Source of the DNA: Balneola sp.
Lineage (GTDB): Bacteria; Bacteroidota; Rhodothermia; Balneolales; Balneolaceae
NCBI GenBank assembly: GCA_002694685.1
Contig: NZMW01000010.1
Location: 434,001-498,000 of the forward strand
Reading direction: 5' to 3'
Length of the DNA stretch: 64,000 nucleotides
This document shows positions 1 to 8,437 of the stretch, piece by piece (positions within the stretch are counted from its first letter, which is position 1; every line of letters starts with the position of its first letter). The notes beneath the pieces are model-generated. The model did not search any database. It had not been told where the DNA came from and saw only the letters and a list, made by a program, of their open reading frames with translations. Both the position numbers and the translations under genes were made by a program.

Positions 1-1
1 T

Positions 2-499
2 CGAGATGGTGGTACACTCATAGCCTTGGGCAATGCAAATAATGATCTGGTTGGTAAGGATGGTTTTAATCTGGAGCTCAAGGAAAGAGAAGAAGAAATT
101 GAAGGTGAAAATCCTGAAGATAAGCTTCAAAAATATGGAGAGGCCTCACGGGAACGAGCTCAATATTCGAATCCCGGCAGTATTTATGAAATCACGATGG
201 ACACTTCGCATCCACTCGCATTTGGGTATGAGGAAGAATATATGTCGCTAAAGCTGGGATCCTCAGCATACGATTATTTAGAAAATGGCTGGAATGTTGG
301 CGCAGCAAAGCCTGGAGCGCACCGAAGTGGTTTTGTAGGAAATAAAGCCAAAGAATCTTTAGAGCATACCTTAGCCTTTGGAGTTCAAAATATGGGTAGG
401 GGGAATGTAGTTTATATGGTAGATAATCCATTGTTCCGCGGGTTCTGGCATAATGGTAAACTGCTTTTTGGGAATGCTGTTTTCTTTGTTGGAAACTAA
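2..499 (+). CDS. Partial C-terminal part of an M14-type zinc carboxypeptidase-like protein
   Basis: The frame is open from the first complete codon (base 2) to TAA at 497-499, so the gene begins outside the window and only about 165 residues are visible. The piece starts with RDGGTLIALGNAN, resembling the GGTLIA segment of the GATase-like domain near the end of large Bacteroidota M14 peptidases. It ends with PLFRGFWHNGKLLFGNAVFF, a tail I associate with the same family. The Zn ligands and catalytic Glu of M14 enzymes would lie upstream, so activity cannot be judged. Family assignment rests on recalled similarity of the tail; a different secreted protein with this C-terminal domain is possible. 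Confidence 0.55.
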   Translation, partial: RDGGTLIALGNANNDLVGKDGFNLELKEREEEIEGENPEDKLQKYGEASRERAQYSNPGSIYEITMDTSHPLAFGYEEEYMSLKLGSSAYDYLENGWNVGAAKPGAHRSGFVGNKAKESLEHTLAFGVQNMGRGNVVYMVDNPLFRGFWHNGKLLFGNAVFFVGN

Positions 500-504
500 A
501 TGTG

Positions 505-583
505 TTTAAGTGTGAAAGTGTTTAGGTTATAAATATAGCTCAACGCCTTCGCACTAAAACACTCAAACACCCGAACACTTAAA
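505..583. repeat. Imperfect inverted repeat filling the M14-metZ gap
   Basis: TTTAAGTGT at 505-513 is mirrored exactly by ACACTTAAA at 575-583. Both arms continue as runs of similar 7-8-base words (GTGTTTA / GTGTTTG / GTGAAAG types), so the gap can fold into a long imperfect hairpin. There is no U-tract, so it is not a normal terminator. Its style resembles the repeats at 2767-2786 and around 6353-6795. Confidence 0.5.
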
Positions 584-585
584 AC

Positions 586-1743
586 ATGAAACGTAAGGAA
601 ACAAAAGCCATCCGCACCCAAACCGAACGCACAAAGTTTGGAGAGCACGCCACGCCTATTTACATGACCTCCAGCTATGTGTTTGACAATGCCGAGCACA
701 TGCGAGCTATGTTTGCAGGAGAGGAAGATGGGAATGTGTATAGCCGGTACTCAAACCCCACTGTAGATGAGTTTATTGATAAAATTGCTTTACTGGAAGG
801 AGCGGAAGCCGGATGGGCAACGGCCTCCGGAATGGCTGCTGTATTTTCAACCTTTGCAGCTCTGTTAGATGCCGGTGATGAGGTGCTTTCGTCCCGATCT
901 GTATTTGGCTCAACCCATAAATTATTTACCCAGATTTTTCCGAAGTGGAACATAAAGACCAATTATGTGTCAGCCGGAGAAATGGACACTTGGGAAGATG
1001 CCATCACCCCAAACACTAAAATTATCTACCTCGAAACCCCATCGAATCCGGCGCTGGATATCATCGACATGGCGAAGGCCAAAGAGATCGCGGAAAAGCA
1101 CAATCTTATTTACGTAGTTGATAATTGCTTTACCACCCCGGTGATTCAAAACCCGATTGAATTTGGGGCTGATTTGGTTATTCACTCTGCTACGAAGTAC
1201 ATAGATGGGCAAGGTCGTGGTTTGGGTGGCGCGATTGTAGGAAAGCAGGAGCTTATTGATGAAATTGAAGCCTTTGCGAGGCATTCAGGGCCCTGCCTCT
1301 CGCCATTCAATGCATGGATGCTTTCTAAGAGTTTAGAGACCTTGCAGATTCGTATGGAGCGTCATTCTCAAAACGCCCTTGAAGTTGCGAAACGGCTCCA
1401 GGATCACGATCAGGTGGAATGGGTAAAATATCCATTTTTGGAAACTCATCCGGCATACGACATCGCCCAAAAACAAATGTCGATGGGCGGGGGAATTGTG
1501 ACTTTTGGAATCAAGGGTGGATTGGAGGCAGGTAAGAACTTTCTGGACTCACTTGAAATGCTATCTCTGACTGCTAATCTGGGTGACTCAAGAACCATCG
1601 CCACACATCCCGCTTCTACAACTCATTCCAAACTTTCGGAAGAAGAACGCCAAATGGTTGGCATTACTCAGGGACTCATTCGCCTGTCAATTGGGCTTGA
1701 GCATGTGGAAGATATCTGGGAAGATGTAGATCAGGCGTTGTGA
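586..1743 (+). CDS. metZ: O-succinylhomoserine sulfhydrylase (trans-sulfuration PLP enzyme)
   Basis: This is a 385-aa member of the Cys/Met metabolism PLP-enzyme family (fold type I), full length for the family. Visible features are the cofactor-contacting YSRYSNPT near residue 52, SGMAA near 81, VVDNCFTTP near 177, the SATKYIDGQGR motif with Schiff-base lysine K204, and the conserved end GDSRTIATHPASTTH plus GLIRLSIGLEH. The most likely reaction is sulfide addition to O-succinyl- or O-acetylhomoserine, giving homocysteine for methionine synthesis in the cytoplasm. Cystathionine gamma-synthase or methionine gamma-lyase cannot be excluded from motifs alone; the motif set looks most like MetZ. 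It is transcribed alone, with no SAM-riboswitch-like leader in the 86-base gap. Confidence 0.85.
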   Translation: MKRKETKAIRTQTERTKFGEHATPIYMTSSYVFDNAEHMRAMFAGEEDGNVYSRYSNPTVDEFIDKIALLEGAEAGWATASGMAAVFSTFAALLDAGDEVLSSRSVFGSTHKLFTQIFPKWNIKTNYVSAGEMDTWEDAITPNTKIIYLETPSNPALDIIDMAKAKEIAEKHNLIYVVDNCFTTPVIQNPIEFGADLVIHSATKYIDGQGRGLGGAIVGKQELIDEIEAFARHSGPCLSPFNAWMLSKSLETLQIRMERHSQNALEVAKRLQDHDQVEWVKYPFLETHPAYDIAQKQMSMGGGIVTFGIKGGLEAGKNFLDSLEMLSLTANLGDSRTIATHPASTTHSKLSEEERQMVGITQGLIRLSIGLEHVEDIWEDVDQAL

Positions 1744-1783
1744 TTTAAATTCTGCGAAAAACCTCAAACGCCAGCCACCCCAT

Positions 1784-2719
1784 TTAATTTTGAGCCAACT
1801 CCGCTTCGCTGGCTATATATCCAAATGCCGCCCAGTTTCCACCGTCATATACATTTTGCCAAATTTGTTGAGCACGTCCGGGTCTGCCGTTTATGTCATG
1901 CCAGAACCCAAGTCCATAGCCGAGAGTGGCGTTATCAAGAGCGGTATTTTCATCTCCTAATAATTCATCAGGACTAAAAACACCCTTAAAGACCATCAGT
2001 AATTCATGGTAACTGGTATTCTCAATCAGTTGCATATTCGGTGAAACCTGTGACAGCAGATTACCTGCTTCCATATCGCGACCGAGTTTACGGAGAGTCA
2101 TATACTTCCAGTAGATAAAGGCGACCCGCATGTCGGTGTTTTTAGCAACTTGAAGTCCGTTTGCATAAGCAAGGTTTGCCTGATCGTATTCGCCCTTCAA
2201 ATAATGAGCCAACCCAAGGTGATACCAGGTATTGGTTTGAAGCGAACTCAGGGGAATGTTTTGAGCATTCGGCATGCCATCTTGCTCGGTAATATCATCT
2301 TTACCACGAAATAACTGTGCGGCCATTTGAAAATCATCAATCGCTAAATCAAAAGCGCGGAGGGTTAAATATCGGTGTCCTCGATGGCGGTATAATCTCG
2401 CTGAATTCGGAAATTGTTGAATCGCATCTGTGAATTGCTGAACAGCCTGTCGATAATCTCCGGAATAAGCTGTTTTACGCGCTTCCCAAATTAGATGATC
2501 TACTACCTCATTCTCCTCAAGTGCCAATGAGCTCAGCGAATCAATCCTAATTAAATAACGCTCGGGTATCTGCTGAATGTCCGTTTTGATGGTATCGCCC
2601 AGCATTGTCACCGTTTGATCGGAAAGAGGAAGGGATTCAAATGCGGGGGATTTTTCCAGTGCTTGACATCCCATTAAAAGAATCAAAAAACTAAGAAAGG
2701 AAAGCTTTTGAATAATCAT
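1784..2719 (-). CDS. TPR-repeat lipoprotein, unknown function
   Basis: A 311-aa protein beginning with a lipoprotein signal (MIIQKLSFLSFLILLMGC, lipidated Cys18), so it is predicted to be membrane-anchored outside the cytoplasm. Residues about 85-200 carry TPR-like helices, for example YRQAVQQFTDAIQQFPNSAR followed by LYRHRGHRYLTLRAFDLAID and later YHLGLAHYLKGEYDQANLAY. The pattern implies a protein-interaction scaffold; no catalytic motif is visible. It lies 82 bases downstream of smc on the same strand and ends convergently with metZ. It is not a recognised named family, and its place after smc may simply be conserved in close relatives. Confidence 0.75.
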   Translation of the reverse strand: MIIQKLSFLSFLILLMGCQALEKSPAFESLPLSDQTVTMLGDTIKTDIQQIPERYLIRIDSLSSLALEENEVVDHLIWEARKTAYSGDYRQAVQQFTDAIQQFPNSARLYRHRGHRYLTLRAFDLAIDDFQMAAQLFRGKDDITEQDGMPNAQNIPLSSLQTNTWYHLGLAHYLKGEYDQANLAYANGLQVAKNTDMRVAFIYWKYMTLRKLGRDMEAGNLLSQVSPNMQLIENTSYHELLMVFKGVFSPDELLGDENTALDNATLGYGLGFWHDINGRPGRAQQIWQNVYDGGNWAAFGYIASEAELAQN

Positions 2720-2766
2720 GGCGTTAAGTGATCTAAAGGTTAAACTGACAAATAAAAAAACACTTC

Positions 2767-2786
2767 AACATTCAATGTTGAATGTT
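2767..2786. repeat. Palindrome with adjacent degenerate copy, smc-TPR gap
   Basis: AACATTCAA (2767-2775) and TTGAATGTT (2778-2786) form a perfect 9-bp inverted repeat with a 2-base centre. A further related word, GTTCAATGTT, follows at 2791-2800, immediately before the smc stop. No U-tract follows on the minus strand. It is likely a dispersed intergenic repeat rather than a terminator. Confidence 0.5.
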
Positions 2787-2801
2787 CCTTGTTCAATGTT
2801 C

Positions 2802-5800
2802 TTACAGCACATCTTCCACTTCGTCCAGCTTCACCCCAACAAGGCGACTTACACCGGTGACCGGCATAGTGACTCCGTACATCATCTCAGCCTTACTCAT
2901 GGTCTTTTTGTTGTGTGTGATGATGATAAACTGAGTCTGCTCGCTAAACTCTTTAATCATTTTAGCAAAGCGCTCGATATTAGCGTCATCCAGTGGAGCG
3001 TCAACCTCATCCAAAACACAAAACGGGGAAGGTTTTACCAGATAGATAGCAAATAGAAGTGCAATTGCGGTCAGCGTTTTTTCTCCGCCTGAAAGCTGGG
3101 AAATCCCGGATGGGCGTTTACCGCGAGGTTGAGCTTTAATTTCAATACGAGCTTCCAGCGGATCTTCTACATCTTCCTCAATAATCAGATCGCAGTAGTC
3201 ATCCGCTTCAAAAAGAGTCTTGAAAACCTTTTGGAAGTTTACACGGATGCGCTCAAAGGTAGTATTAAACCGCTGGGTTGCTGTTTCGTTGATCTCGTCA
3301 ATGGTTTCGAGAAGCTGCTCTTCGGCCTCTGCTAAATCCTGAATTTGTTCTTCATAGAAATCAAGGCGCTCTTTCTCTTCTTTATATTCTTCGATGGCCA
3401 GCGGGTTAACTTCGCCAATGCTATTCAATTTCTGCTTTAGCCAGCTGATGCGCTCCTTAACTTCTTCCGGCGTTTTATCTTCAGGCATTTCAGCGCCCTC
3501 AATCTGCTTCATCAGGATTCCATACGTTTCCCAGATGTGATCGGAAAGAGCCTGACTTTGCATCTCCATTTTTTCACACGCCATATCAAGGTGGTGAACC
3601 AGCTCCATATTCACCTCTTTCTTTCGGCGGACTTCCTTCAGCTCCTTCTCAATTTCATTGATTTTGCCTCGCTGTTTGGCTGCCGCTTCTTCCGCTTTCT
3701 GAAGAGCTTCATCCGCCTTCTCTTTGGCCTCGGCATTCTTCTCAATACTGGCTTGAAGCTCTTTGATACGGGCACTCAGCGTTTCAATCTCTTCCTTACT
3801 TTCCTCGGTCATGGAAGTACGGGTTTTGATTCGCCGTTCTACATTCTCAATGCCGGATTCTGCTCGTTGAACTTCCCGCTCCAGGTTCTCAACTTTATTT
3901 TTAAGATCCTGATGCTTTAGCTGAGTGTCGTTATATCGGGTTTGGGCTATGGAGCGTTCTTCTTCCAGCGTTTCAAGAAGTTCTTTTTTCTCCTGCTGCT
4001 TTTCATCCATCTCCAGCATTTTCTGCTGCAGTTCTTTTTGTTTGGGCTGAATGGAATCCAGTTCTTCCTGAGCAGTCCCTTCACTGCTTTTCAGGTTATC
4101 TTTACGATTTACCAGTTCGCCAATATTCTTTTGATATACCTGAACTTTGGAAGATAAGCTGTGCTGTTGCTGCTCCAGTCGGCGGACTTCCTGCTCTTTC
4201 TCTTTGAGTGATTTACTGAGCTCCCCAATATCCAGCTTTTCGTATTTCTCTACAATTTGCTGAAGGTAATCTTCAAGCTTGGAAATTTCTTTGGTAGTCT
4301 TGGCTTCCTCTTTCTCGAGCTTCTCGATTTTGTCTTTCAGTCCAACGCGAATTCCGGCATTTTTACTTTTGCTTCCACTTTGGAAGAATCGGGAATTGGT
4401 GACTACTTCGCCTTCATAGGTCACGCCAATAAGTTCATCATCTTTCTTAGTGCCGGCGTAAGCATCCTCCACGGAATCAAAAACCATGGCATTCCCAAGC
4501 AGTAACTGCTTCAAGGCAGAATATTCCCGCTTCGATTTCACCTGATCAAAAAGACTTCCATCTTTAACGGGATAGGTTGCTGCAAGCTGGTCGAGCGGAA
4601 TAAAAGTCGCTCGGCCTTTATCATTTTCTTTAAGGATTTTAGCTGCTTGCTTGGCCTCATCCAGTGTTTTAACAACCACGAAGTTCAGGACATCACCAAG
4701 CACAGACTCGAGGGCGACGGCATGCTTTTCATCGGTATTAAAAACTTCTGAAACAGTCGTCATTTCCTTGAATTCAAATCGGTGATTCTCAATCAGGAAT
4801 TTTACGCTGCCTGGAAAAGCTTCATTCGAACTGGCGAGATCGTTCATCAATCGGATCTCAGATTCCAGCGATTCTCTTTTACTTTGAAGGGTGCGGAGCT
4901 CGTCTTTAATTTCGTTCTGCTTCTCGGCAAACTGCTCTCGTTTTTCGCGGGATGTTTCTAATTCTTCCTCAAGCTCATCCCGCTCTACAACCAGTTTTTC
5001 GAGTTTCTTTTCAATCAGCCCTTGCTCGCCATTCATGTTGTCGATCTCATCATTCAGATCAACAATCTCGTTATTAATTCGCTCTAAATCGCCTTCGGTA
5101 TTTTCCAGGCGGCTCTCAATTTTAATCCGTTTGGTTTGAAGTTGATTGAGTTCGTTATTGGTAGCACTAATCTGCACCTCGATCTCATAAAGCTCAGATC
5201 GTTCACGATTATATTGCTGCTGAATCTGTCCGTATTTCTTCTTCGAATCTTCGAGCGCTTTCTCTGATTTATCTAAATCATCATCAAAAGATTCCAGCTT
5301 TTTACGACTTGAATCGAGCAGTTCGTTGAGTTCCTTTAAATCCTTTTTTCCCTGCTCAATGTCTTTGCCATATTCCGTAATCACCTTTTTCTCGTTCTCA
5401 ATTTTCTCTTTGGTGATTCGGAGATTGGTGTCAGCCTCCCGAATAGCATTATGGAGTTGACTTACCCGGCGCTGTGCCTCGGCCTGCTGCTTCTCTTTTT
5501 CAATGAGTTCCTTACGGGACTTCTCATCGGCCTCTTCCAGATCTTCAGCAGCTTTTGTAATCTCCTTCTTTTCTTTATCTGCATTGGAGATACGCTCTTT
5601 AAGAGGCTCCAGCTCCGACTTTATCTTGTTGAACTCATGAAGGGTCAGCGCTTTGTCTTTGATCTCAAGTTCATCTTTATAAACCTTTGCCTTTTCAGCT
5701 TTTTCAGCTTGAATTTCAAGAGACCGAGCTTTTTTGCGGAGTTCAACCAATAAATCATCAACCCGTTGTAAATCCTTCCGCGTTGATTCCAGCTTTCGGA

Positions 5801-6332
5801 TGGTTTTCTTTCGCTGATCTTTATACTTGGTAACACCGGCGGCTTCCTCAAACAAACGACGGCGGTCGTTGTTTTTATCATTAAGAATTTCTTCAACCAT
5901 CCTGAGCTCAATCACAGAGTAGGCATCTGAACCCATCCCCGTGTCCATAAAAAGCTCCATAATATCTTTAAGCCGGCAGGAAGTGTTATTAATCAGATAT
6001 TCACTATCTCCGGAGCGGTAAAGCCTACGGGTAATGGTTACCTCGCTATACTCGATTGGCAGAATCCCTTTGTCATTCACAAAAGTCAGGGATACTTCAG
6101 CCATCCCAAGGGCTTTCTTCTGAGCAGTTCCATTAAAAATAACGTTAGCCATCGCAGAGGAACGTAACAAGGAAGGTCGCTGCTCGCCCAAAACCCATCT
6201 CAGTGCATCAACAATATTAGACTTCCCACAACCATTGGGGCCTACAATAGACGTAATTCCGCTATCAAACTTCACCTTTGTTTTATGGGCGAAACTTTTG
6301 AATCCCTGAAGATCGAGTTCGGATATATACAT
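2802..6332 (-). CDS. smc: Chromosome segregation protein SMC
   Basis: A 1176-aa protein of normal SMC length. The N-terminal ABC half has Walker A GPNGCGKS (residues 31-38) after the typical start MYISELDLQGFKSFA. Two long coiled-coil arms rich in E, K, Q and R flank a hinge domain at roughly 515-650 (from SFPGSVKFLIE through GDVLNFVVVKTLDEA). The C-terminal half has the signature LSGGEK at 1080-1085 and Walker B leading to DE at 1108-1109 (CVLDEVDAPLDD). It is known to act with ScpA/ScpB in chromosome condensation and origin segregation. The reading frame is intact. The gene lies downstream of frr and the four-helix-bundle gene on the same strand, separated by repeat sequence rather than by a normal short spacer. 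Confidence 0.97.
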   Translation of the reverse strand: MYISELDLQGFKSFAHKTKVKFDSGITSIVGPNGCGKSNIVDALRWVLGEQRPSLLRSSAMANVIFNGTAQKKALGMAEVSLTFVNDKGILPIEYSEVTITRRLYRSGDSEYLINNTSCRLKDIMELFMDTGMGSDAYSVIELRMVEEILNDKNNDRRRLFEEAAGVTKYKDQRKKTIRKLESTRKDLQRVDDLLVELRKKARSLEIQAEKAEKAKVYKDELEIKDKALTLHEFNKIKSELEPLKERISNADKEKKEITKAAEDLEEADEKSRKELIEKEKQQAEAQRRVSQLHNAIREADTNLRITKEKIENEKKVITEYGKDIEQGKKDLKELNELLDSSRKKLESFDDDLDKSEKALEDSKKKYGQIQQQYNRERSELYEIEVQISATNNELNQLQTKRIKIESRLENTEGDLERINNEIVDLNDEIDNMNGEQGLIEKKLEKLVVERDELEEELETSREKREQFAEKQNEIKDELRTLQSKRESLESEIRLMNDLASSNEAFPGSVKFLIENHRFEFKEMTTVSEVFNTDEKHAVALESVLGDVLNFVVVKTLDEAKQAAKILKENDKGRATFIPLDQLAATYPVKDGSLFDQVKSKREYSALKQLLLGNAMVFDSVEDAYAGTKKDDELIGVTYEGEVVTNSRFFQSGSKSKNAGIRVGLKDKIEKLEKEEAKTTKEISKLEDYLQQIVEKYEKLDIGELSKSLKEKEQEVRRLEQQQHSLSSKVQVYQKNIGELVNRKDNLKSSEGTAQEELDSIQPKQKELQQKMLEMDEKQQEKKELLETLEEERSIAQTRYNDTQLKHQDLKNKVENLEREVQRAESGIENVERRIKTRTSMTEESKEEIETLSARIKELQASIEKNAEAKEKADEALQKAEEAAAKQRGKINEIEKELKEVRRKKEVNMELVHHLDMACEKMEMQSQALSDHIWETYGILMKQIEGAEMPEDKTPEEVKERISWLKQKLNSIGEVNPLAIEEYKEEKERLDFYEEQIQDLAEAEEQLLETIDEINETATQRFNTTFERIRVNFQKVFKTLFEADDYCDLIIEEDVEDPLEARIEIKAQPRGKRPSGISQLSGGEKTLTAIALLFAIYLVKPSPFCVLDEVDAPLDDANIERFAKMIKEFSEQTQFIIITHNKKTMSKAEMMYGVTMPVTGVSRLVGVKLDEVEDVL

Positions 6333-6352
6333 TTGTTAGGGTTGCGAGGTGT

Positions 6353-6795
6353 GAGTTGCGGGTTAGTTTATTTTCCAGCTCGTTTCAACATAATTGATGA
6401 AACTATTAATTTTGCGTCCTAATATATCGTATCTGTTCAATAAATCAGTAAGAGGATTTTCTTTAAAGTGAATATCACTGATCATGTTGAGCTGAGAGAC
6501 TGTTTCGTCGCAAGAAGAATTAGCAAAAATCAGGAATCGAATAAACTCATCTTTATACCGTCTTCTCCCATACCCTTCTGCTATGTTATCTTTTATGCTT
6601 TTCAATGAACGACGAACTTGACTCCCCTGCTCATACATTTCGTATTTCGGAAGGGTCATTGTGAGTTTATGAACTTCAAGTGCCAGCTCATAAGCCATCT
6701 TGTATATATCTAAGTCTGTATAACTTTTCATAAATACATTTTAAAAAGATGGCAATAGAGTTGAAAAGGTAAGAACAACCCGTAACCCGCAACTC
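6353..6795. mobile_element. Candidate repeat-bounded unit carrying a four-helix-bundle gene
   Basis: GAGTTGCGGGTTA at 6353-6365 is repeated exactly in inverted orientation (TAACCCGCAACTC) at 6783-6795. Both ends are extended by further related words: GGGTTGCGAGGTGT to the left, AACAACCCG to the right. The pair brackets one small gene whose stop codon (TAA, complement of 6363-6365) is part of the left repeat. The unit fills the space between the smc start codon (6332) and the frr stop codon (6803). No transposase is present, so mobility is an inference; a non-mobile intergenic repeat is the alternative. Confidence 0.45.
6363..6731 (-). CDS. Four-helix-bundle protein (23S rRNA intervening-sequence type)
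   Basis: A 122-aa protein of the small four-helix-bundle family first seen inside 23S rRNA intervening sequences and related in fold to Avd of diversity-generating retroelements. Recognisable features are YTDLDIYKMAYELALEVHKL at the start, QVRRSLKSIKDNIAEGYGRR around residues 38-57, and DEFIRFLIFANSSCDETVSQ. Here it is not in an rRNA but between frr and smc, enclosed by 13-bp inverted repeats. Its molecular role is unknown; positive surface residues suggest nucleic-acid contact, which is inference. No reverse transcriptase or variable-repeat target is nearby, so a retroelement role is unsupported. Confidence 0.85.
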   Translation of the reverse strand: MKSYTDLDIYKMAYELALEVHKLTMTLPKYEMYEQGSQVRRSLKSIKDNIAEGYGRRRYKDEFIRFLIFANSSCDETVSQLNMISDIHFKENPLTDLLNRYDILGRKINSFINYVETSWKIN

Positions 6796-6802
6796 GTATC
6801 CC

Positions 6803-7372
6803 TTACACAGTCATTATTTCTTTTTCTTTCTTCTCAACTAACTCATCCACTTTGGCAGTGTATTTGTCAGTAAGTGTCTGCACTTCTGATTCAGCTTCGA
6901 ACTTTGAATCTTCAGAAAGGGACTCGCTTTCTACTTTTTTCTTGATGGAGTCATTGGCGTCACGGCGTGTATTTCGGATGCTGATTTTTGCTTTTTCAGC
7001 AATGTCTTTTGAATGCTTGACCAATTCCTTACGACGTTCTTCAGTCAAAACAGGAAGTGGGATTAAAATACGCTCGCCATCGTTGTTTGGGTTGAGTCCA
7101 AGTCCGGCCGACATAATTCCTTTTTCAATATCTTCCATGGCACTTTTATCATAAGGCTGTACAACCAGCAGGCGAGCTTCGGGAGCACTTACATTAGCAA
7201 GCTGCTGTAGCGGTGTTTGGGAACCATAATATTCTACTTTGATGCCCTCAAGCAGAGCCGGGCTAGCTTTTCCTGCCCTTACATGTGATAATTCTTTTTT
7301 AAAATATCCTGTTGCTTCGTCCATATGGAGGTCAGCTTCATCAATAATTTCTTGTAATTCTTGCGATATCAT
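6803..7372 (-). CDS. frr: Ribosome recycling factor
   Basis: A 189-aa protein matching RRF length (about 185). Diagnostic segments are KKELSHVRAGKASPALLEGI near residue 25, VEYYGSQTPLQQLANVSAPE, PYDKSAMEDIEKGI, and IRIPLP-equivalent ILIPLPVLTEERRKELVK around 104-121. RRF acts with EF-G to split post-termination ribosomes in the cytoplasm. The usual partner pyrH is not within the upstream 200 bases on this strand, where a transposase gene lies on the other strand. The gene starts the minus-strand run that continues to smc. Confidence 0.96.
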   Translation of the reverse strand: MISQELQEIIDEADLHMDEATGYFKKELSHVRAGKASPALLEGIKVEYYGSQTPLQQLANVSAPEARLLVVQPYDKSAMEDIEKGIMSAGLGLNPNNDGERILIPLPVLTEERRKELVKHSKDIAEKAKISIRNTRRDANDSIKKKVESESLSEDSKFEAESEVQTLTDKYTAKVDELVEKKEKEIMTV

Positions 7373-7556
7373 AATGCCGAGTCTTTTATTTATGCTGAGT
7401 GACTAACTTTTCGAAGTTAACAAAATCATTAATGAGGACAAACCCTGAAGAACGTTGAACTATTATGAGGTCTGACGTCGACATAAAATTTAGTTTGTAA
7501 GGAATATGCGTTTTGACGCTCTTACTATTTGATAAGAGAACTTGTGTAAAACCTAT

Positions 7557-7586
7557 ACCCGATAGGTCTTTAAAAAGCTATCAGGT
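7557..7586. repeat. REP-like imperfect hairpin directly before the transposase start
   Basis: ACCCGATAG (7557-7565) pairs with CTATCAGGT (7578-7586) with one mismatch, with an A/T-rich loop. The right arm ends on the base before the ATG at 7587. The arms resemble those of the perfect palindrome inside the gene (ACCTGACAGG...CCTGTCAGGT), differing at about two positions each. It is best read as a diverged copy of the same REP-like element. Confidence 0.5.
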
Positions 7587-8234
7587 ATGAAAATAACAGC
7601 GACTATGTCAAAACAGGTAATTCCATTAACATCGGGGCATACCTATCATATCTGGACACATGCAAATGGTGATGAAGATCTCTTCCGGAGTAAAGAAAAT
7701 TACAACTATTTTTTAGAGAAGTATCAATACCATGTACACCCTGTAGTTGACACCTTTGCCTATTGCTTAATGCCTAATCACCTGCATTTGATGGTGCGGG
7801 TGAAAAGTGAGGATGTATTGAAAGATTTTTATAGAGAGAAAAAATCTAAAAAGAGCAAAGACCTGACAGGTTTCCAAAACCTGTCAGGTCTGGTATCTCA
7901 ACAGTTTAGTAACTTGTTCAACGGATACACCAAAGCTTATAACAACATGTATGATAGAAAGGGCTCATTATTCAAAAGACCATTTCAAAGAAAACTAATT
8001 CACTCCGATGAATACTTCATCCGCCTTATCGCTTACATTCATAACAACCCCATCCACCACGGCTTCACTGAAAATCTAAGCGACTGGCCTTTCAGTAGTT
8101 GGCATGCATATACATTAGATAAGCTTACAAAAATTCAAAATGAAGAGGCAATGAACTGGTTTGGGGATCTGAAAAACTTTAAAGCTATCCATCACAATTT
8201 TGCACATGCAAAAAACAGAGCCCCATTTGAATAG
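7587..8234 (+). CDS. REP-associated tyrosine transposase (IS200/Y1 type)
   Basis: A 215-aa Y1-transposase-like protein of the RAYT kind. The HUH metal motif is HLH at residues 65-67 in YCLMPNHLHLMVRV. Tyrosines in the helix NGYTKAYNNMYDRKGSLF (114, 118 and 122) include the likely nucleophile, and YIHNNPIHHG follows at 150-159. These enzymes make single-strand cuts at short palindromes. A 31-base palindrome lies inside the frame (7860-7890), encoding residues 92-102, between the HUH motif and the Tyr helix. Another Met (residue 7, base 7605) is an alternative start; the start given abuts a REP-like hairpin. The frame is intact, so activity is possible, but the insert may disturb it. Confidence 0.88.
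   Translation: MKITATMSKQVIPLTSGHTYHIWTHANGDEDLFRSKENYNYFLEKYQYHVHPVVDTFAYCLMPNHLHLMVRVKSEDVLKDFYREKKSKKSKDLTGFQNLSGLVSQQFSNLFNGYTKAYNNMYDRKGSLFKRPFQRKLIHSDEYFIRLIAYIHNNPIHHGFTENLSDWPFSSWHAYTLDKLTKIQNEEAMNWFGDLKNFKAIHHNFAHAKNRAPFE
7860..7890. repeat. Perfect REP-like palindrome inside the transposase gene
   Basis: GACCTGACAGGTTT (7860-7873) and AAACCTGTCAGGTC (7877-7890) are exact reverse complements around a 3-base CCA loop. The 14-bp stem is translated in frame as DLTGFQNLSGL. A palindrome of this kind is the expected substrate of RAYT enzymes. From memory, ACCTGACAGG/CCTGTCAGGT hairpins recur in Bacteroidota genomes, which was not checked here. Confidence 0.85.
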
Positions 8235-8286
8235 TAAACTAAGAATTGCTGAACTCTCATAAGAAGCCGCATGTAACATAATTTAA

Positions 8287-8353
8287 ATAAGTATGGGTTG
8301 TCTAGCCCTCTAAAAAAGCGCTTTTCCAAATTTTAAAGGAACGATACTTATTT
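8287..8353. repeat. Inverted repeat in the transposase-E2 intergenic region
   Basis: AATAAGTAT (8287-8295) and ATACTTATT (8345-8353) are exact reverse complements 49 bases apart, in the 203-base non-coding stretch after the transposase. The same stretch has a small CGCC/GGCG hairpin at about 8410-8422, just before the E2 start. They could bound the transposase unit or regulate the E2 gene; nothing distinguishes these. Confidence 0.3.
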
Positions 8354-8437
8354 TGAACTAATTGGAATTATCATGAACTTTAGGGTCCGTTGAAAATTCC
8401 TTAAAAACCGCCTTACAGGCGAAAACAAAACAATTTT

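Noticed and set aside
500..585. Possible SAM riboswitch before metZ
   Set aside because: The gap is only 86 bases and consists of word repeats; no SAM-I or SAM-II core could be found.
2802..6332. Several open frames on the plus strand opposite smc
   Set aside because: Compositional shadows of the coiled-coil codons, Phe/Leu-rich and without start signals.
6363..6731. Diversity-generating retroelement accessory gene (avd)
   Set aside because: No reverse transcriptase, template repeat or variable repeat in the neighbourhood.
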